This document shows, piece by piece, positions 46,735 to 56,307 of a stretch of 64,000 nucleotides of DNA. The stretch is from Nitrospirota bacterium (GTDB taxonomy: Bacteria; Nitrospirota; Thermodesulfovibrionia; Thermodesulfovibrionales; JdFR-88), in contig JAKAKS010000022.1 of the NCBI GenBank assembly GCA_021813405.1, positions 186,001 to 250,000 of the forward strand, written 5' to 3'. The position numbers and the translations under genes were made by a program. The notes under the pieces were generated by a model. It saw nothing but the letters and a program-made list of their open reading frames with translations. It did no database searches and was not told the origin of the DNA. Every line of letters begins with the position of its first letter. Within the stretch, counting starts at the first letter, position 1.

Positions 46735-48441
46735 TCAGACTTCCTTCCCGGCCGCGGCCGCTTCTTGCGGGGCTGGCCCGGTTTCACCGGATGGCAAAAT
46801 CATCTCTACAGTGGTCCCCTGGTTCAACCGGCTGTTTATGTGAATGTTGCCGCCCATTTTAAGCATCATCTTTCTGGCTATCACCAGGCCCAGTCCGGTC
46901 CCATGAGACTTGCTGGTGAAAAACGGCTTGAATAGGTCATTCAGCGCCTGCAATCCCATGCCGGCCCCATTATCAGACACCCTGATTGTTGCATCCGCGC
47001 CTGTCCTGGCCACTTCTATTCTTATCCGGTTGCCTGACTTGGGAGAATTAAACGCATCCATGGCATTTGTGATTACGTTAATAAGGACCTGTTGAAGGGC
47101 CCTTGAATCCGCCATTATGCTGCCAGCATCTGACGACACCTCAATAGACATTGAAATGGATTTCCGTGACAGGTCCTCGGATACAAGCTCCAGGAAATCC
47201 CGCAGAAAAGATCTGATGTTTATTTCCCGGATATCCAGATTTTCATATATATTAAACCCTTTCAGCGCCCTAAGCAGATACTCGATCCTGGCAAGCTCCC
47301 TGGATATAAGGCCAGTCTGTTTCCTGATATCATCCTTGGAATAAGTGTCCAGCCTTGAATCCAGCACACCTAATGTGGTTTTTATTGAGTTCACCGGATT
47401 GCCAAGTTCATGCCGTATTCCGGAAAATATATATCCGATATTATTCATTACGTTTACCGCCTCGGCCACCGACTCCAGGCGGACCTTCTCCGTAATATCA
47501 CGGCAATTCAGAACAATGGCGCTTACAACAGGGTCCTCCGTGCGGTTCAGGGCTATGGCCTCCAAGAATTTATGCGGGCCGCCGGGATTTTTAATCCGTA
47601 GCTGCCTGGCGGATTTTGTCTCAACCAGGCACTCGTCCACAAGGCTCTGAAATACCCCCTGATCTTCTTCAGCAAGGACCTCCAGAAAATTTTTACCGAT
47701 CAGCTTTTCTGATTCGCGCCCAAATATGTTGTAGGCCGAGGCGCTCAAATAGTCCACATTGCCATTACGATCCAGCAGGACGATGCCATCCGATGAATTC
47801 TGGATCAGAGACCGGAAACGCCGCTCGCTTTTCGCAAGTGTTTCCTGCTCGGCCATCTCCAGTTCCAGCTTTTGTCTTTCGTCCTTGTATTTTAATAATA
47901 AAAGACCAATCGTGATCCCGCTTAATAAAAGGAAGACAGCCGCCCCGGTTCTGGCCTGTCTATTGGCCCTGGCCCCCAGCCCGGTATAATACTGGTCCGC
48001 TTCCAAATGGGCCTGCTGGAGGGAATCAAAAAGGCCCTGAGCTGTGTGTGAATAGGCTTTGGCTTTACCGGTCGCCCCTGAATTGATGGAGGCCATCTCC
48101 TGATTTACCGCGGATTCGTACAAGTAATAATGCTTTTTTAAGTTGGCTGCGACCCTACCCGGCCCCCAATCTGAAATCTTCTGGATATCGCGGTGTATTT
48201 CAGATTCTGCCTGGGCAAGATTTTCATTTCTCCCGGTGGGCAGATGCATCGCCGGGTCTCCCGTCAATTCCGTAATTCTCATAGCATTCAGGTATTCGGA
48301 GAATCGGGTTATTAAAAGTTCGGCCCTGTAGGCCCGTCCGGCCCTGGCCTGAAGATATGAGATGCCCGCCCCAGTTCCCAGCGCTACCAGGATGCCCAGA
48401 GCAAGGGCAAGCCATCCGGAGTTGTTTAACTTCGGGCCCAT
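46735..48441 (-). CDS. Membrane PAS sensor histidine kinase
   Basis: 568 aa. TM1 lies near residues 10-30, with a helical periplasmic domain (about 31-160) rich in heptad patterns, and TM2 near 167-184. PAS is near 205-320, the acceptor H344 is in IRHELGNPVNSI, and the ATPase domain is complete (NVITNAMDAF, SDNGAGMG, GTGLGLVIARKM). The periplasmic part resembles four-helix sensor domains but no family is certain. It is the first gene of the kinase-NtrC-kinase set. Confidence 0.92.
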   Translation of the reverse strand: MGPKLNNSGWLALALGILVALGTGAGISYLQARAGRAYRAELLITRFSEYLNAMRITELTGDPAMHLPTGRNENLAQAESEIHRDIQKISDWGPGRVAANLKKHYYLYESAVNQEMASINSGATGKAKAYSHTAQGLFDSLQQAHLEADQYYTGLGARANRQARTGAAVFLLLSGITIGLLLLKYKDERQKLELEMAEQETLAKSERRFRSLIQNSSDGIVLLDRNGNVDYLSASAYNIFGRESEKLIGKNFLEVLAEEDQGVFQSLVDECLVETKSARQLRIKNPGGPHKFLEAIALNRTEDPVVSAIVLNCRDITEKVRLESVAEAVNVMNNIGYIFSGIRHELGNPVNSIKTTLGVLDSRLDTYSKDDIRKQTGLISRELARIEYLLRALKGFNIYENLDIREINIRSFLRDFLELVSEDLSRKSISMSIEVSSDAGSIMADSRALQQVLINVITNAMDAFNSPKSGNRIRIEVARTGADATIRVSDNGAGMGLQALNDLFKPFFTSKSHGTGLGLVIARKMMLKMGGNIHINSRLNQGTTVEMILPSGETGPAPQEAAAAGKEV

Positions 48442-48565
48442 GGAACGAGCTTAGTATACCGCCCCCTGATTGCAATTATCAAATGAACATGTGCTGACAG
48501 GACGCTTGCAAAAAAAGGCTTGACAAGATTTTGCATCGTGATAGGCTGGAATCAGAGATAAGGAA

Positions 48566-48654
48566 CTGCCACCCTATAAAATGGCAAAATGCAGGTAACT
48601 GCATGACGCAAAGCCACCTTTCTGAAAAGAAAGAGGAGCTGCTGGGAGTGGCAG
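48566..48654 (+). ncRNA. Cyclic di-GMP-I (GEMM-I) type riboswitch aptamer
   Basis: P1 pairs CTGCCAC (48566-48572) with GTGGCAG (48648-48654). Inside, GGCAAA (48583-48588) precedes a 6-bp hairpin with GTAA (GNRA) tetraloop, then GACGCAAAGCCAC (48605 on), the strongest GEMM-I signature, and a second hairpin (CCTTTCT-GAAA-AGAAAG) that would hold the tetraloop receptor. Ligand specificity (c-di-GMP or cGAMP) cannot be settled by eye. It precedes a terminator and a sensor kinase gene. Confidence 0.88.
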
Positions 48655-48670
48655 CAAATATAATGGAAAA

Positions 48671-48693
48671 AACCCGCATCCAGCGGGTTTTTT
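48671..48693 (+). terminator. Riboswitch expression-platform terminator
   Basis: AACCCGC-ATCCA-GCGGGTT followed by a T run, 16 nt after the aptamer. It stands before any plausible start of the kinase gene, so it is the likely transcription-control switch. Confidence 0.88.
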
Positions 48694-48713
48694 CTTGGGC
48701 TTCCGAAAACTGC

Positions 48714-50684
48714 ATGCCCGCAAACACTAAGATACTCATACGCCCGTCTATAGAGCTGATGGGCCGATTCAGGTATCGCCAGAAGATGGCCGCCCTCGGG
48801 TTTTTCCTTCTCATCCCGCTTGCCGTTTTTCTCCTTCTATTGGTGTCCCGGATAAATTACAGGCTAACGCTTGAGAGGTCCAAGGGTGACGGCCTTGTTT
48901 ATGTAAGCCATTTGTTAAAGCTGCTTCAGGATGTACAGCAGCACAGGGGGCTTTCCGCGGCATACTTAAGCGGGGGCAAGGGTTTCAAGCGGCTTTTGTA
49001 CGAAAAGGAGCAGGCCGTACAACAAGATATAAAAGAGCTGGATGCCGTTGATAAGCTCTATGGCAAAAAATTTGGCTCCTCTGCCGGATGGAGACAGATC
49101 AAGCAAAAATGGCAGAACCTGCTTTCATCCGGCCATGCAGCCTCAGGCATAACGGGGCTTCAGGGCGGCAATGGTTATAACAATGGAGCTTCAGCCAGCA
49201 TCGAGGCCCACACAGATATGATCAATAACATCCTCTCACTCATCTCCAACATAACAGGCTCTTCCGGGCTTGTGTTAGGGGTACGCAGAGATAGTTTTTA
49301 CCTTGTGGACGCAGTCTCGGACAAACTGCCCCTAGCCTTTGAAAATGCCGGACGGATCAGGGCACTGGGGCTCAATATACTTATAACTGGCGCAACCGTT
49401 AAACGGCAAAGGGCCGAGGCCGCCGTTTTTTCCAGCCTTGTACGATTGTCACTGAACCGGGTACAGGAAGACCTTAGGCGGGCCATAGATGCAAACCCCC
49501 GGATCGGGCCAGACCTCGAACCATTCACGGCTGGGCTTGCAAGCACCGCAGACCAATTTGATGTGATATCACAGGAGCTTTCGGGCGGCCGTGTGCCTGC
49601 TGCCGCATCACAATTCTATAGCGCCATGACAAACACAATCAATTCGGGATACCTTCTGGCCAGCCAGGTTATGATGGTCCTGGGCAAAATGACCGCAATA
49701 AGCCAAACCAGGCTTGCCGCTGAGAGGGATGTATTGGTTATAGCCGCTTTAATGTCTTTCCTGTTTATTTTTTACATGTACCTGGGCACGTCCATATCCA
49801 TACTGGACTCTCTTAATGCGCTTGTAGCCGCTTCAAGGCGGATGGCCTTGGGGGACCTGGATGCAAGAGTGCCCGTAAGCACAAGGGACGAGATGGCGCT
49901 TGTAGCCGCCAGTTTTAACGATATGGCCGGTAACCTTAAGGAGCAGACAGAAACCTTAAGGGCTAAAACAGACCAATTGCAGGAAAGCAATCTGGAGCTG
50001 GACCGTTTTGCCTCCATCGCCTCGCATGACCTGCAGGAACCACTTATTGCGCTTGCAAGCAATCTGAAACTTTTGGAGCGCAGGATGCGCGGTGCGGACC
50101 AGGACGCCAAGGTGCTCCTGGAAGACTCCCTGTTGGTGGCCGGAAGAATGCAGAACCTGGTCAGAAATCTACTTCAATATTCCAGAGCGGGGTCGAGGGC
50201 CGGGGACAAGGCGGCATCTTTTGAAAAAATTGAATCCATGGCTACGCTTCGCTCCGCTCTTGTTTCTTTAAGCGCACTGATAGGGGAATCCGGGGCCCTG
50301 GTCACTTATGGGGAACTGCCGGCTGTTCCGGCAGACCCCGTGCAGTTATCACAGCTTTTTCAAAACCTTATAAGCAATGCGATAAAATTCCGCGGGCAAG
50401 CCCCTCCCGAAGTGTACATTTCAGCGGAAAAAAGCAGCGGGGAATGGGTGTTTTCTGTAAAAGACAACGGCAAAGGCATTGCGCCTGAGCATACCGGCAG
50501 GATATTTGAAATGTTCTTCAGGGAGCCCGGAGGCGGGCAGGTGCGGGGCTCCGGCATCGGACTTGCCACCTGCAAAAAAATAGTGGAGCGGCATGGAGGC
50601 CGGATATGGGTGGAGTCTGTGCCAGGAGAGGGCTCGGTCTTCCGTTTTACCATCCCGGAGATAATCCGCAAAACAAATCCCTAG
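48714..50684 (+). CDS. NIT-like sensor histidine kinase under riboswitch control
   Basis: 656 aa. TM1 lies near residues 25-45. The large periplasmic domain has LQDVQQHRGLSAAYLSG, the helix motif of nitrate/nitrite-sensing (NIT)-type domains. TM2 follows near 340-355, then HAMP, a short coiled coil, acceptor H438 in SHDLQEPLIAL, and an ATPase domain of the phytochrome-kinase-like type. The reading frame runs back to 48531, but that stretch holds the riboswitch and terminator, so the start must be downstream; ATG at 48714 is the first candidate, and ATGs at 48759 and 48786 are alternatives. The ribosome site is weak. Confidence 0.85.
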   Translation: MPANTKILIRPSIELMGRFRYRQKMAALGFFLLIPLAVFLLLLVSRINYRLTLERSKGDGLVYVSHLLKLLQDVQQHRGLSAAYLSGGKGFKRLLYEKEQAVQQDIKELDAVDKLYGKKFGSSAGWRQIKQKWQNLLSSGHAASGITGLQGGNGYNNGASASIEAHTDMINNILSLISNITGSSGLVLGVRRDSFYLVDAVSDKLPLAFENAGRIRALGLNILITGATVKRQRAEAAVFSSLVRLSLNRVQEDLRRAIDANPRIGPDLEPFTAGLASTADQFDVISQELSGGRVPAAASQFYSAMTNTINSGYLLASQVMMVLGKMTAISQTRLAAERDVLVIAALMSFLFIFYMYLGTSISILDSLNALVAASRRMALGDLDARVPVSTRDEMALVAASFNDMAGNLKEQTETLRAKTDQLQESNLELDRFASIASHDLQEPLIALASNLKLLERRMRGADQDAKVLLEDSLLVAGRMQNLVRNLLQYSRAGSRAGDKAASFEKIESMATLRSALVSLSALIGESGALVTYGELPAVPADPVQLSQLFQNLISNAIKFRGQAPPEVYISAEKSSGEWVFSVKDNGKGIAPEHTGRIFEMFFREPGGGQVRGSGIGLATCKKIVERHGGRIWVESVPGEGSVFRFTIPEIIRKTNP

Positions 50685-50843
50685 CATACCCTGCCATATT
50701 TCCCCGATGCAATTGCCTGTTGCAATCAGTCTTTTTGAAGGGTATACTGATTTCTATGCAATCAGAAGTTGTGTCAACCCGGCAAAAAACCGCTAATCAA
50801 TGCAGAATATTACAATCTACAATAGAAAGGGAAGGGGCATGCC

Positions 50844-51863
50844 GTGAATATTCATCATTTAAAAGTATTCTGCTCGGTCTATAAAAACAGGAGTTTCTCC
50901 AGGGCCTCGGAAGAGATGTATCTCAGCCAGCCTACAGTAAGCGACCATATAAAGACCCTGGAAGAGACCCTCGGCGCAAGGCTTTTTGACAGGCTGGGAA
51001 GGAGCATCGCGCCCACGCCGGAATCCAACCTGCTTTATCCCAGGGCCATAGAAATAATAGAAAAATTCAATTCGCTGAAGGGCGAAGTTTTCGAAGCGAC
51101 GGATGCGCCTGCAGGTGAGATCCTGGTTGGCGCAAGCTCAGTACCGGGCACCTATTTTCTGCCCAGAGCGGCGGCGGACTTCAAAAAACTTTATCCGGGG
51201 ATTTCAGTGAAGGTAGTTGCCAGAAACTCAAAGGAGATTGCCGGAATGATTGCCGGAAACGAGCTGCCCTTGGGCATAGTAAGCGGCATCTGGGAGCGCA
51301 AGTGCCTTAAGTTCATGCCGCTTGCTGATGACGAACTGGTCTTTGCGGGTTCCTGCGATTTCGAAACAAAGGGGTTGGCTACCCCTGAGGCGCTCTCGGC
51401 TTTGCCGTTTGTTTTGCGCGAGGAGGGGTCCGGAACAAGAAAAGAAATGGAGGCGGCGCTTTCCACGCTGGGAATACCGGTTCCCAGACTTAAGATTACG
51501 GGGACTTTTGAATCGCTGCCCTCCGTGCTTGAGGCCGTAAAGTCCGGACTGGGGATTAGCGCATTCTGGAGGACTTCCATATCTGATGAATTAAAGAGAG
51601 GAGTTCTCGCCCAAATAAAAGTGAAAGGGTTCAAGGCTGAACATAAGTTCCATATAATCTGCCACAGGAAAAAAACTGTCCCGCGGCCGGCGCAGATGTT
51701 TATCGAGCATTTAAGCATGCTGATAGAAACCAGGGGGCCAGCGAAGGAAAAGGCACGAGGGTTCAGCTTCAAACGGGAGATGCTTAAGGAAATTCAGGGG
51801 ACATCGTTTACTGCTGAGGAGCTGAGAAATCCGTCCGAAAAAGACCCTTATGTTAAAATTTAA
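50844..51863 (+). CDS. LysR-family regulator (selenium-metabolism type)
   Basis: 339 aa. The N-terminal winged HTH (residues 1-60: SRASEEMYLSQPTVSDHIKTLEE) is followed by the effector domain (GEILVGASSVPGTYFLPRAAADF). It resembles the LysR group annotated as selenium metabolism-associated, often next to yedF-like genes; that assignment is from memory. The start is GTG after GAAAGGGAAGGGG. It overlaps the TusA-like gene at its stop codon region and they are likely co-transcribed. Confidence 0.88.
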   Translation: MNIHHLKVFCSVYKNRSFSRASEEMYLSQPTVSDHIKTLEETLGARLFDRLGRSIAPTPESNLLYPRAIEIIEKFNSLKGEVFEATDAPAGEILVGASSVPGTYFLPRAAADFKKLYPGISVKVVARNSKEIAGMIAGNELPLGIVSGIWERKCLKFMPLADDELVFAGSCDFETKGLATPEALSALPFVLREEGSGTRKEMEAALSTLGIPVPRLKITGTFESLPSVLEAVKSGLGISAFWRTSISDELKRGVLAQIKVKGFKAEHKFHIICHRKKTVPRPAQMFIEHLSMLIETRGPAKEKARGFSFKREMLKEIQGTSFTAEELRNPSEKDPYVKI

Positions 51864-51864
51864 C

Positions 51865-52092
51865 ATGATACTGGATGTAAGAGGCCTGCCGCGGAGGGAT
51901 GCTTTTATCAGGGTCCGGGATGGCCTGAAAGAAATGAACGATACGGAACTCATAACTGTGATCGAATCATCAGAACCTGATGCCAAAAAGATGAGAAGCT
52001 TTCTTGAGATGTCCGGAATGCCCAGCAGAATATACCAGGAAAATGACCACTGGGCCGTTGCTTCAACGTGCGGGAAATGCCGCTGCGTCTGA
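51865..52092 (+). CDS. TusA/YedF-like protein without the catalytic cysteine
   Basis: 75 aa. ILDVRGLPRRDAFIRVRDGLKEM matches the TusA/SirA fold, but where TusA has CPxP this protein reads PRRD, so the sulfur-carrying cysteine is missing. The C-terminus ends in a tight cysteine cluster, CGKCRC, instead. The ATG at 51865 follows the LysR stop by 1 nt; one at 51850 is also possible. With the selenium-type LysR it may act in selenium or sulfur handling, which is inference. After TGA the frame stays open for five codons. Confidence 0.65.
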   Translation: MILDVRGLPRRDAFIRVRDGLKEMNDTELITVIESSEPDAKKMRSFLEMSGMPSRIYQENDHWAVASTCGKCRCV

Positions 52093-52106
52093 CAGGAATT
52101 GGCCCG

Positions 52107-52555
52107 CTAGTGCACAGGGATATGCGTACCTTTCCGGACAAGCCTGGGGAGATTCGCACATAGGGCCTTGCCAGAGCGAAGCTCTCTAAATATTTTGACC
52201 TCCTTAACGAACTTGCCTATGTTCCATCCGGGGAATCCGGTTTCCCAAAGCTCCTCATGCCTTTGGACAAGGGCCAACCCCGATTTCAGCAGTTTTGCCG
52301 CTCCAGTCTCCTCCTCCCTGATTAAATGATGGAACGCCGCCGCTATTTTGATCATCCCCTGGAATAATCCTTCCCGCCGTTGTCCTCTTCGGCCCGCCAG
52401 AGCTTTTCCCAGCTTTCGTGGGCATCAAAATACAAGCCTTTATTGAATTTCTCCACGTCCCCATCTGCGCTGCCCATACCCGGATTATACTGTGCAAACC
52501 ACCCGGCAAAAATCCGGCGGCAAAATTCTGCACTTGCGTTCCCTTTACGTTTCAA
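52107..52555 (-). pseudogene. DUF309 gene split by a frame change
   Basis: The first frame (52352-52555) carries [20 protein letters not shown], the DUF309 start, and stops at KDYSRG. The second (52107-52355) continues with MIKIAAAFHHLIREEETGA, the rest of DUF309. The two meet at GGATGATC, an ATGA stop-start overlap. A single-base shift would restore one protein. It is either a frameshift, a sequencing error, or a translationally coupled split; the first is most likely. The likely start of the first part is ATG at 52477. Confidence 0.7.
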
Positions 52556-52593
52556 ATAAAATAGTAAGACTATTAAAAAGGAGGAGTCTCGAG

Positions 52594-52806
52594 TTGAAGC
52601 AGGGCATACATCCCGATTACAAAGAAGTCAAAGTAACTTGCGCCTGCGGCGAGGTCTTCACGACCAGATCCACGCTGGATGAGATACGCGTGGACATCTG
52701 TTCCAAATGCCATCCGTTCTTCACCGGCAAACAGAAGATCGTGGACGCCGAGGGCCGTGTGGAGAAATTTAAAAAGAAATACGAAAGAAAAAAGAAAGAG
52801 AGCTAA
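52594..52806 (+). CDS. rpmE: 50S ribosomal protein L31 (zinc-ribbon type)
   Basis: 70-aa L31 of the C+ type. Cysteines in TCACGEVF and [13 protein letters not shown] form the zinc site. The start is TTG, with AAGGAGG about 9 nt upstream; in-frame codons before it are intergenic. It is the first gene of the run rpmE-DUF1385-prfA-prmC that is common in several phyla. Confidence 0.96.
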   Translation: MKQGIHPDYKEVKVTCACGEVFTTRSTLDEIRVDICSKCHPFFTGKQKIVDAEGRVEKFKKKYERKKKES

Positions 52807-52823
52807 ATTTTCTTTCCATTTCA

Positions 52824-52861
52824 GGGGCCGCCCCGTATATTTGCGCGTGGTGGCCCCTTTT
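52824..52861 (+). terminator. Terminator after rpmE
   Basis: GGGGCCGCC pairs with GGTGGCCCC (one G-T), then TTTT. The loop is 16 nt. It separates rpmE from the DUF1385 gene. Confidence 0.65.
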
Positions 52862-52913
52862 GCGCTCCGCAAAGGGAAACAAATTTGAGATTCAAATTTG
52901 AGAGTTGAGAAGA

Positions 52914-53816
52914 ATGGAAAAGCACCAGGCAAGTAATGATTTAAAAGGCATTGGCGGGCAGGCTGTTATAGAAGGCGTCATGTTCAAGTCCAAGAAGGGC
53001 TGGTCCGTTGCCGTAAGAGACCCCGCAGGCGTCATCCACCTGAAAACAGAACCCCTTAAGCCGCACAGGTTGGAAAAAACACCCTTGTTCCGGGGTTTTT
53101 TCATCCTCTTCTATACGCTTTTGCTGGGCATAAAGGCATTGGAGTTCTCCGCGCAGATATCGGGCGGCAAAAAAGAAGGGGATGGCGAAAAACCCATATC
53201 GCCTATTATGATGGCGGGCACGCTTTTAGTTTCTGTGGGGGCGGCGCTTGTGCTGTTTCTGTTCGTGCCGCTTTTGATAGCCAAGCTTGTTGGCTTTCTG
53301 ATTGCGCCGGTGGCGGCCAGCAGCCTTCTGTTTAATGTGGCCGACGGCATTTCCAGGGCGGCCATATTCCTTCTGTATGTTTGGGTAATAGGCTTATGGA
53401 AGGAAACCGGAAGAATTTTTGAATACCACGGGGCGGAGCATAAAGTGATACACGCCTTCGAAGACGGCGGACTGGACATGGAAAATATAATCAAGGCCAG
53501 CCCCCGCCATCCCAGGTGCGGTACAAGCTTTCTGCTGATAGTGATGGCGCTTAGCATTATTGTCTTCTCCTTCATCCCGCAGCACTGGCCGCTGTACTTC
53601 AAGTTCCTTTCAAGGCTGGTCCTTATACCTTTGGTAGCCGGCCTGTCTTACGAGGTGCTGAAGCTCTCTGCCAAATTTGAGAAAAACCCGTTTATGCGCC
53701 TGATGGTCCTGCCGGGGCTTGCCCTCCAGAAGCTTACCACCAGGGAGCCAGACCAAAGCCAGATAGAAGTATCTCTTAAGGCGCTGGAAGGCGTAATGAC
53801 CTTAGAGGAATCTTGA
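52914..53816 (+). CDS. DUF1385 membrane protein
   Basis: 300 aa. The conserved [15 protein letters not shown] is near the N-terminus, with [17 protein letters not shown] and [16 protein letters not shown] in the middle, both DUF1385 hallmarks. Four or five TM helices. Its function is unknown, but it is nearly always beside prfA and prmC. The ATG at 52914 is preferred to a TTG three codons upstream. It ends 1 nt before prfA. Confidence 0.93.
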   Translation: MEKHQASNDLKGIGGQAVIEGVMFKSKKGWSVAVRDPAGVIHLKTEPLKPHRLEKTPLFRGFFILFYTLLLGIKALEFSAQISGGKKEGDGEKPISPIMMAGTLLVSVGAALVLFLFVPLLIAKLVGFLIAPVAASSLLFNVADGISRAAIFLLYVWVIGLWKETGRIFEYHGAEHKVIHAFEDGGLDMENIIKASPRHPRCGTSFLLIVMALSIIVFSFIPQHWPLYFKFLSRLVLIPLVAGLSYEVLKLSAKFEKNPFMRLMVLPGLALQKLTTREPDQSQIEVSLKALEGVMTLEES

Positions 53817-53817
53817 A

Positions 53818-54942
53818 ATGGACTTGCTTGAAAAATTAAAGAACGTAAAAGACAGATACGCGGAGCTTACCGGGGAGCTTGCCAATCCGGAGATCATCTC
53901 CAACCGGGAGCTTTATATGAGGCTTGCACGCGAACAGGCGGAGCTTGCCGGCCTTATCGATGAAATAGCAAAATACGAAAAACTCATCTCGGATATGGAG
54001 CAGGACGAGGAGATGCTTGGCTCCGGCGATCCTGAGATCGAAGAGATGGCCAGGGCGGAACTGGAAGAGCTTAAAAAACTCCGGCCGGAAGTGGAAAAGA
54101 AACTTACCCTTATGCTCATCCCCCCCGACCCCCGGGACGAAAGAAACGTAATACTGGAGATCAGGGCAGGCACAGGCGGGGACGAGGCGGCCCTGTTCGC
54201 GGCAAACCTGTTCAGGATGTATTCAAAATACGCGGAACTCAAACGCTGGAAGGTGGAGACCATAGACACCAGCGCCACCGGGCTTGGCGGGATAAAGGAA
54301 GTTATAGCCTCCGTGCAGGGCAAGGGCGCGTACAGCAGGCTCAAGTACGAAAGCGGCGTGCACAGGGTGCAGCGAGTTCCGGCCACGGAGGCGTCGGGGC
54401 GCATCCACACATCCGCCGCAACAGTAGCTGTGCTGCCAGAAGCGGAAGATGTGGACATAAAGATCGAGGAGAAGGATTTAAGAGTGGACACGTTCTGCGC
54501 CTCTGGCCCAGGCGGCCAGGGCGTCAACACAACATATTCGGCCGTAAGGATTGTGCACGTGCCCACCGGGCTTATCGTCCAGTGCCAGGATGAGCGCTCC
54601 CAGATAAAGAACCGGGAAAAGGCGATGAAGGTGCTCCGGGCCAGGCTTTACGAGGTTGAGCAGGAACGGCTTGAAAAGGAAAGGGCGCTTGAAAGAAAAA
54701 CAATGGTTGGCACCGGGGACCGCAGCCAGCGAATAAGGACCTACAACTTCCCGCAAAACAGGATTTCGGACCACAGGATCGGGGTTACCCTGTATAAGCT
54801 GGACCGGTTCATGGAAGGCGAAATGGATGAAATGGTGGACGCCCTTACAACCCACTTTCAGACGGAGCGGCTGAAGGAGATGTCACATGCCGAAGCCGCC
54901 GGAGACGGCAAAAGGAAGGAAGCCGCAGAAAAGCCGGAATAA
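53818..54942 (+). CDS. prfA: Peptide chain release factor 1
   Basis: Reads UAA and UAG stop codons. The anticodon-like tripeptide PAT is in [10 protein letters not shown], and the catalytic GGQ lies at about residues 232-234 ([15 protein letters not shown]). The length of 374 aa includes a slightly long C-terminal tail. Its stop codon overlaps the prmC start (TAATG). PrmC methylates the GGQ glutamine. Confidence 0.98.
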   Translation: MDLLEKLKNVKDRYAELTGELANPEIISNRELYMRLAREQAELAGLIDEIAKYEKLISDMEQDEEMLGSGDPEIEEMARAELEELKKLRPEVEKKLTLMLIPPDPRDERNVILEIRAGTGGDEAALFAANLFRMYSKYAELKRWKVETIDTSATGLGGIKEVIASVQGKGAYSRLKYESGVHRVQRVPATEASGRIHTSAATVAVLPEAEDVDIKIEEKDLRVDTFCASGPGGQGVNTTYSAVRIVHVPTGLIVQCQDERSQIKNREKAMKVLRARLYEVEQERLEKERALERKTMVGTGDRSQRIRTYNFPQNRISDHRIGVTLYKLDRFMEGEMDEMVDALTTHFQTERLKEMSHAEAAGDGKRKEAAEKPE

Positions 54943-55796
54943 TGCAAGCTCACGAGGCCCTGAAGAAAGCGGTAACCACCCTCTCCGGGGCGGGTATCGC
55001 AACTCCCGAACGTGAGGCCTCCGCGATACTAAAAGACGGGCTGGGCATCAACAGTCTGGCTGTGTTTAAAGACGACCCCACTCTGGCCCCCGGCCAGGAA
55101 GAAAAGCTGGAAGAGATACTTAAAAGGAGGGTTGCCCGTGAGCCTCTTCAATACATACTTGGGTTTGTGTGGTTCTACGGCATCAAGATAGAGGTGGGCC
55201 CCGGCGCGCTCATACCCCGCCCCGAAACCGAGCTTGTGGTGGAAGAAGTGGTGAAAGGGGTTTTCCCCAAAACAGAGGCCGTAAGCATACTGGACCTCTG
55301 CACGGGAAGCGGGGCGATAGCAATAGCCCTCTCGCTGAACCTGCCCGGTGCGGATGTAACCGGTACGGACATCTCGGACAATGCCCTGCTGTGGGCAGGG
55401 AAAAATATGGCGGCAAATTTCGACTCGGCCTCGCCGCACAAAATCCGGTTCCTTAAAGGCGACCTGTTCGCCCCGGTTGGAGATTCCAGGTTCGATATCA
55501 TTACCGCCAACCCGCCTTACATAAGGGAAGATGTAATTGAAACGCTCCCCCCGGAGATATGCTGCTGGGAGCCCCGCATGGCCTTAAGCGGAGGGGCGGA
55601 AGGGCTGGACGTGGTAAAAAGAATAATCGCAGGCGCGGCGGGGCATCTGCGCCCTGATGGGCGCCTGATAATGGAAATTGCCGGCGGCACCGACATTGCC
55701 GCCCTGGACAGAATGGCCATTGAGGCCGGCCTGCGGCCCGAAAAAGTAATAAAAGATTATTCCGGCTGGGACCGGGTTTACATTGCCCGCACATGA
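54942..55796 (+). CDS. prmC: Release factor glutamine methyltransferase
   Basis: SAM-dependent enzyme that methylates the GGQ glutamine of RF1 and RF2 (284 aa). The N-terminal helical domain is followed by SAM motif ILDLCTGSGAIAIALS and the catalytic NPPY at about residues 190-193 (ANPPYIRED). It overlaps prfA by 1 nt, so translation is coupled to its substrate. Confidence 0.97.
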   Translation: MQAHEALKKAVTTLSGAGIATPEREASAILKDGLGINSLAVFKDDPTLAPGQEEKLEEILKRRVAREPLQYILGFVWFYGIKIEVGPGALIPRPETELVVEEVVKGVFPKTEAVSILDLCTGSGAIAIALSLNLPGADVTGTDISDNALLWAGKNMAANFDSASPHKIRFLKGDLFAPVGDSRFDIITANPPYIREDVIETLPPEICCWEPRMALSGGAEGLDVVKRIIAGAAGHLRPDGRLIMEIAGGTDIAALDRMAIEAGLRPEKVIKDYSGWDRVYIART

Positions 55797-55836
55797 ATGT
55801 TGAAATGTTGGCGTTCTATCCGATAAACTTTAACTC

Positions 55837-56307
55837 ATGGAAAAATTCCCTATAACGCCGGAAGGCTACAAAAAGATGCAGGAGGAACTGGACCGCCTCA
55901 TAAAGGTGGACAGGCCCCGCAACATACAGGATATCGCCGAGGCCAGGGCCCACGGGGACCTGTCTGAAAATGCCGAATACTCTGCGGCAAAGGAAAGACA
56001 GTCCTTCATAGAGGGCAGGATAATGGATTTAAAAACCAAGATCGCGATGGCCCAGGTTATAGACACTTCCAGAGTCAACCAGAGCAAGGCCGCCTTCGGG
56101 GCGAAGGTGAAGGTGCTGGATACCGAAAGCGACAACGAATATCTATTCATGCTCGTAAGCACCGAGGAGGCCGACGCCAAAAGCGGCAAGATATCCATCA
56201 GCTCTCCCGTTGGCAGGGCCCTGATAGGCAGGGAAGTGGGAGACGTGGTCTCCATAAAGGTGCCCGCCAGGACAATCGAATACGAAATCCTTGAGATCAG
56301 CTTCTAG
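55837..56307 (+). CDS. greA: Transcription elongation factor GreA
   Basis: Rescues backtracked RNA polymerase by transcript cleavage. N-terminal coiled coil (TPEGYKKMQEELDRLI), the acidic tip ARAHGDLSENAEYSAAKERQ, and C-terminal FKBP-like domain (SPVGRALIGREVGD). 156 aa, typical. It overlaps pyrK by 17 nt. Confidence 0.97.
   Translation: MEKFPITPEGYKKMQEELDRLIKVDRPRNIQDIAEARAHGDLSENAEYSAAKERQSFIEGRIMDLKTKIAMAQVIDTSRVNQSKAAFGAKVKVLDTESDNEYLFMLVSTEEADAKSGKISISSPVGRALIGREVGDVVSIKVPARTIEYEILEISF

Noticed and set aside
48531-48713. N-terminal 61 codons of the long frame of the NIT-like kinase
   Set aside because: The stretch contains the riboswitch aptamer and its terminator, so it is leader RNA.
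52090-52110. Selenocysteine readthrough of the TGA ending the TusA-like gene
   Set aside because: The frame is open for only five further codons and I see no clear SECIS-type hairpin with the usual apical G-U loop.
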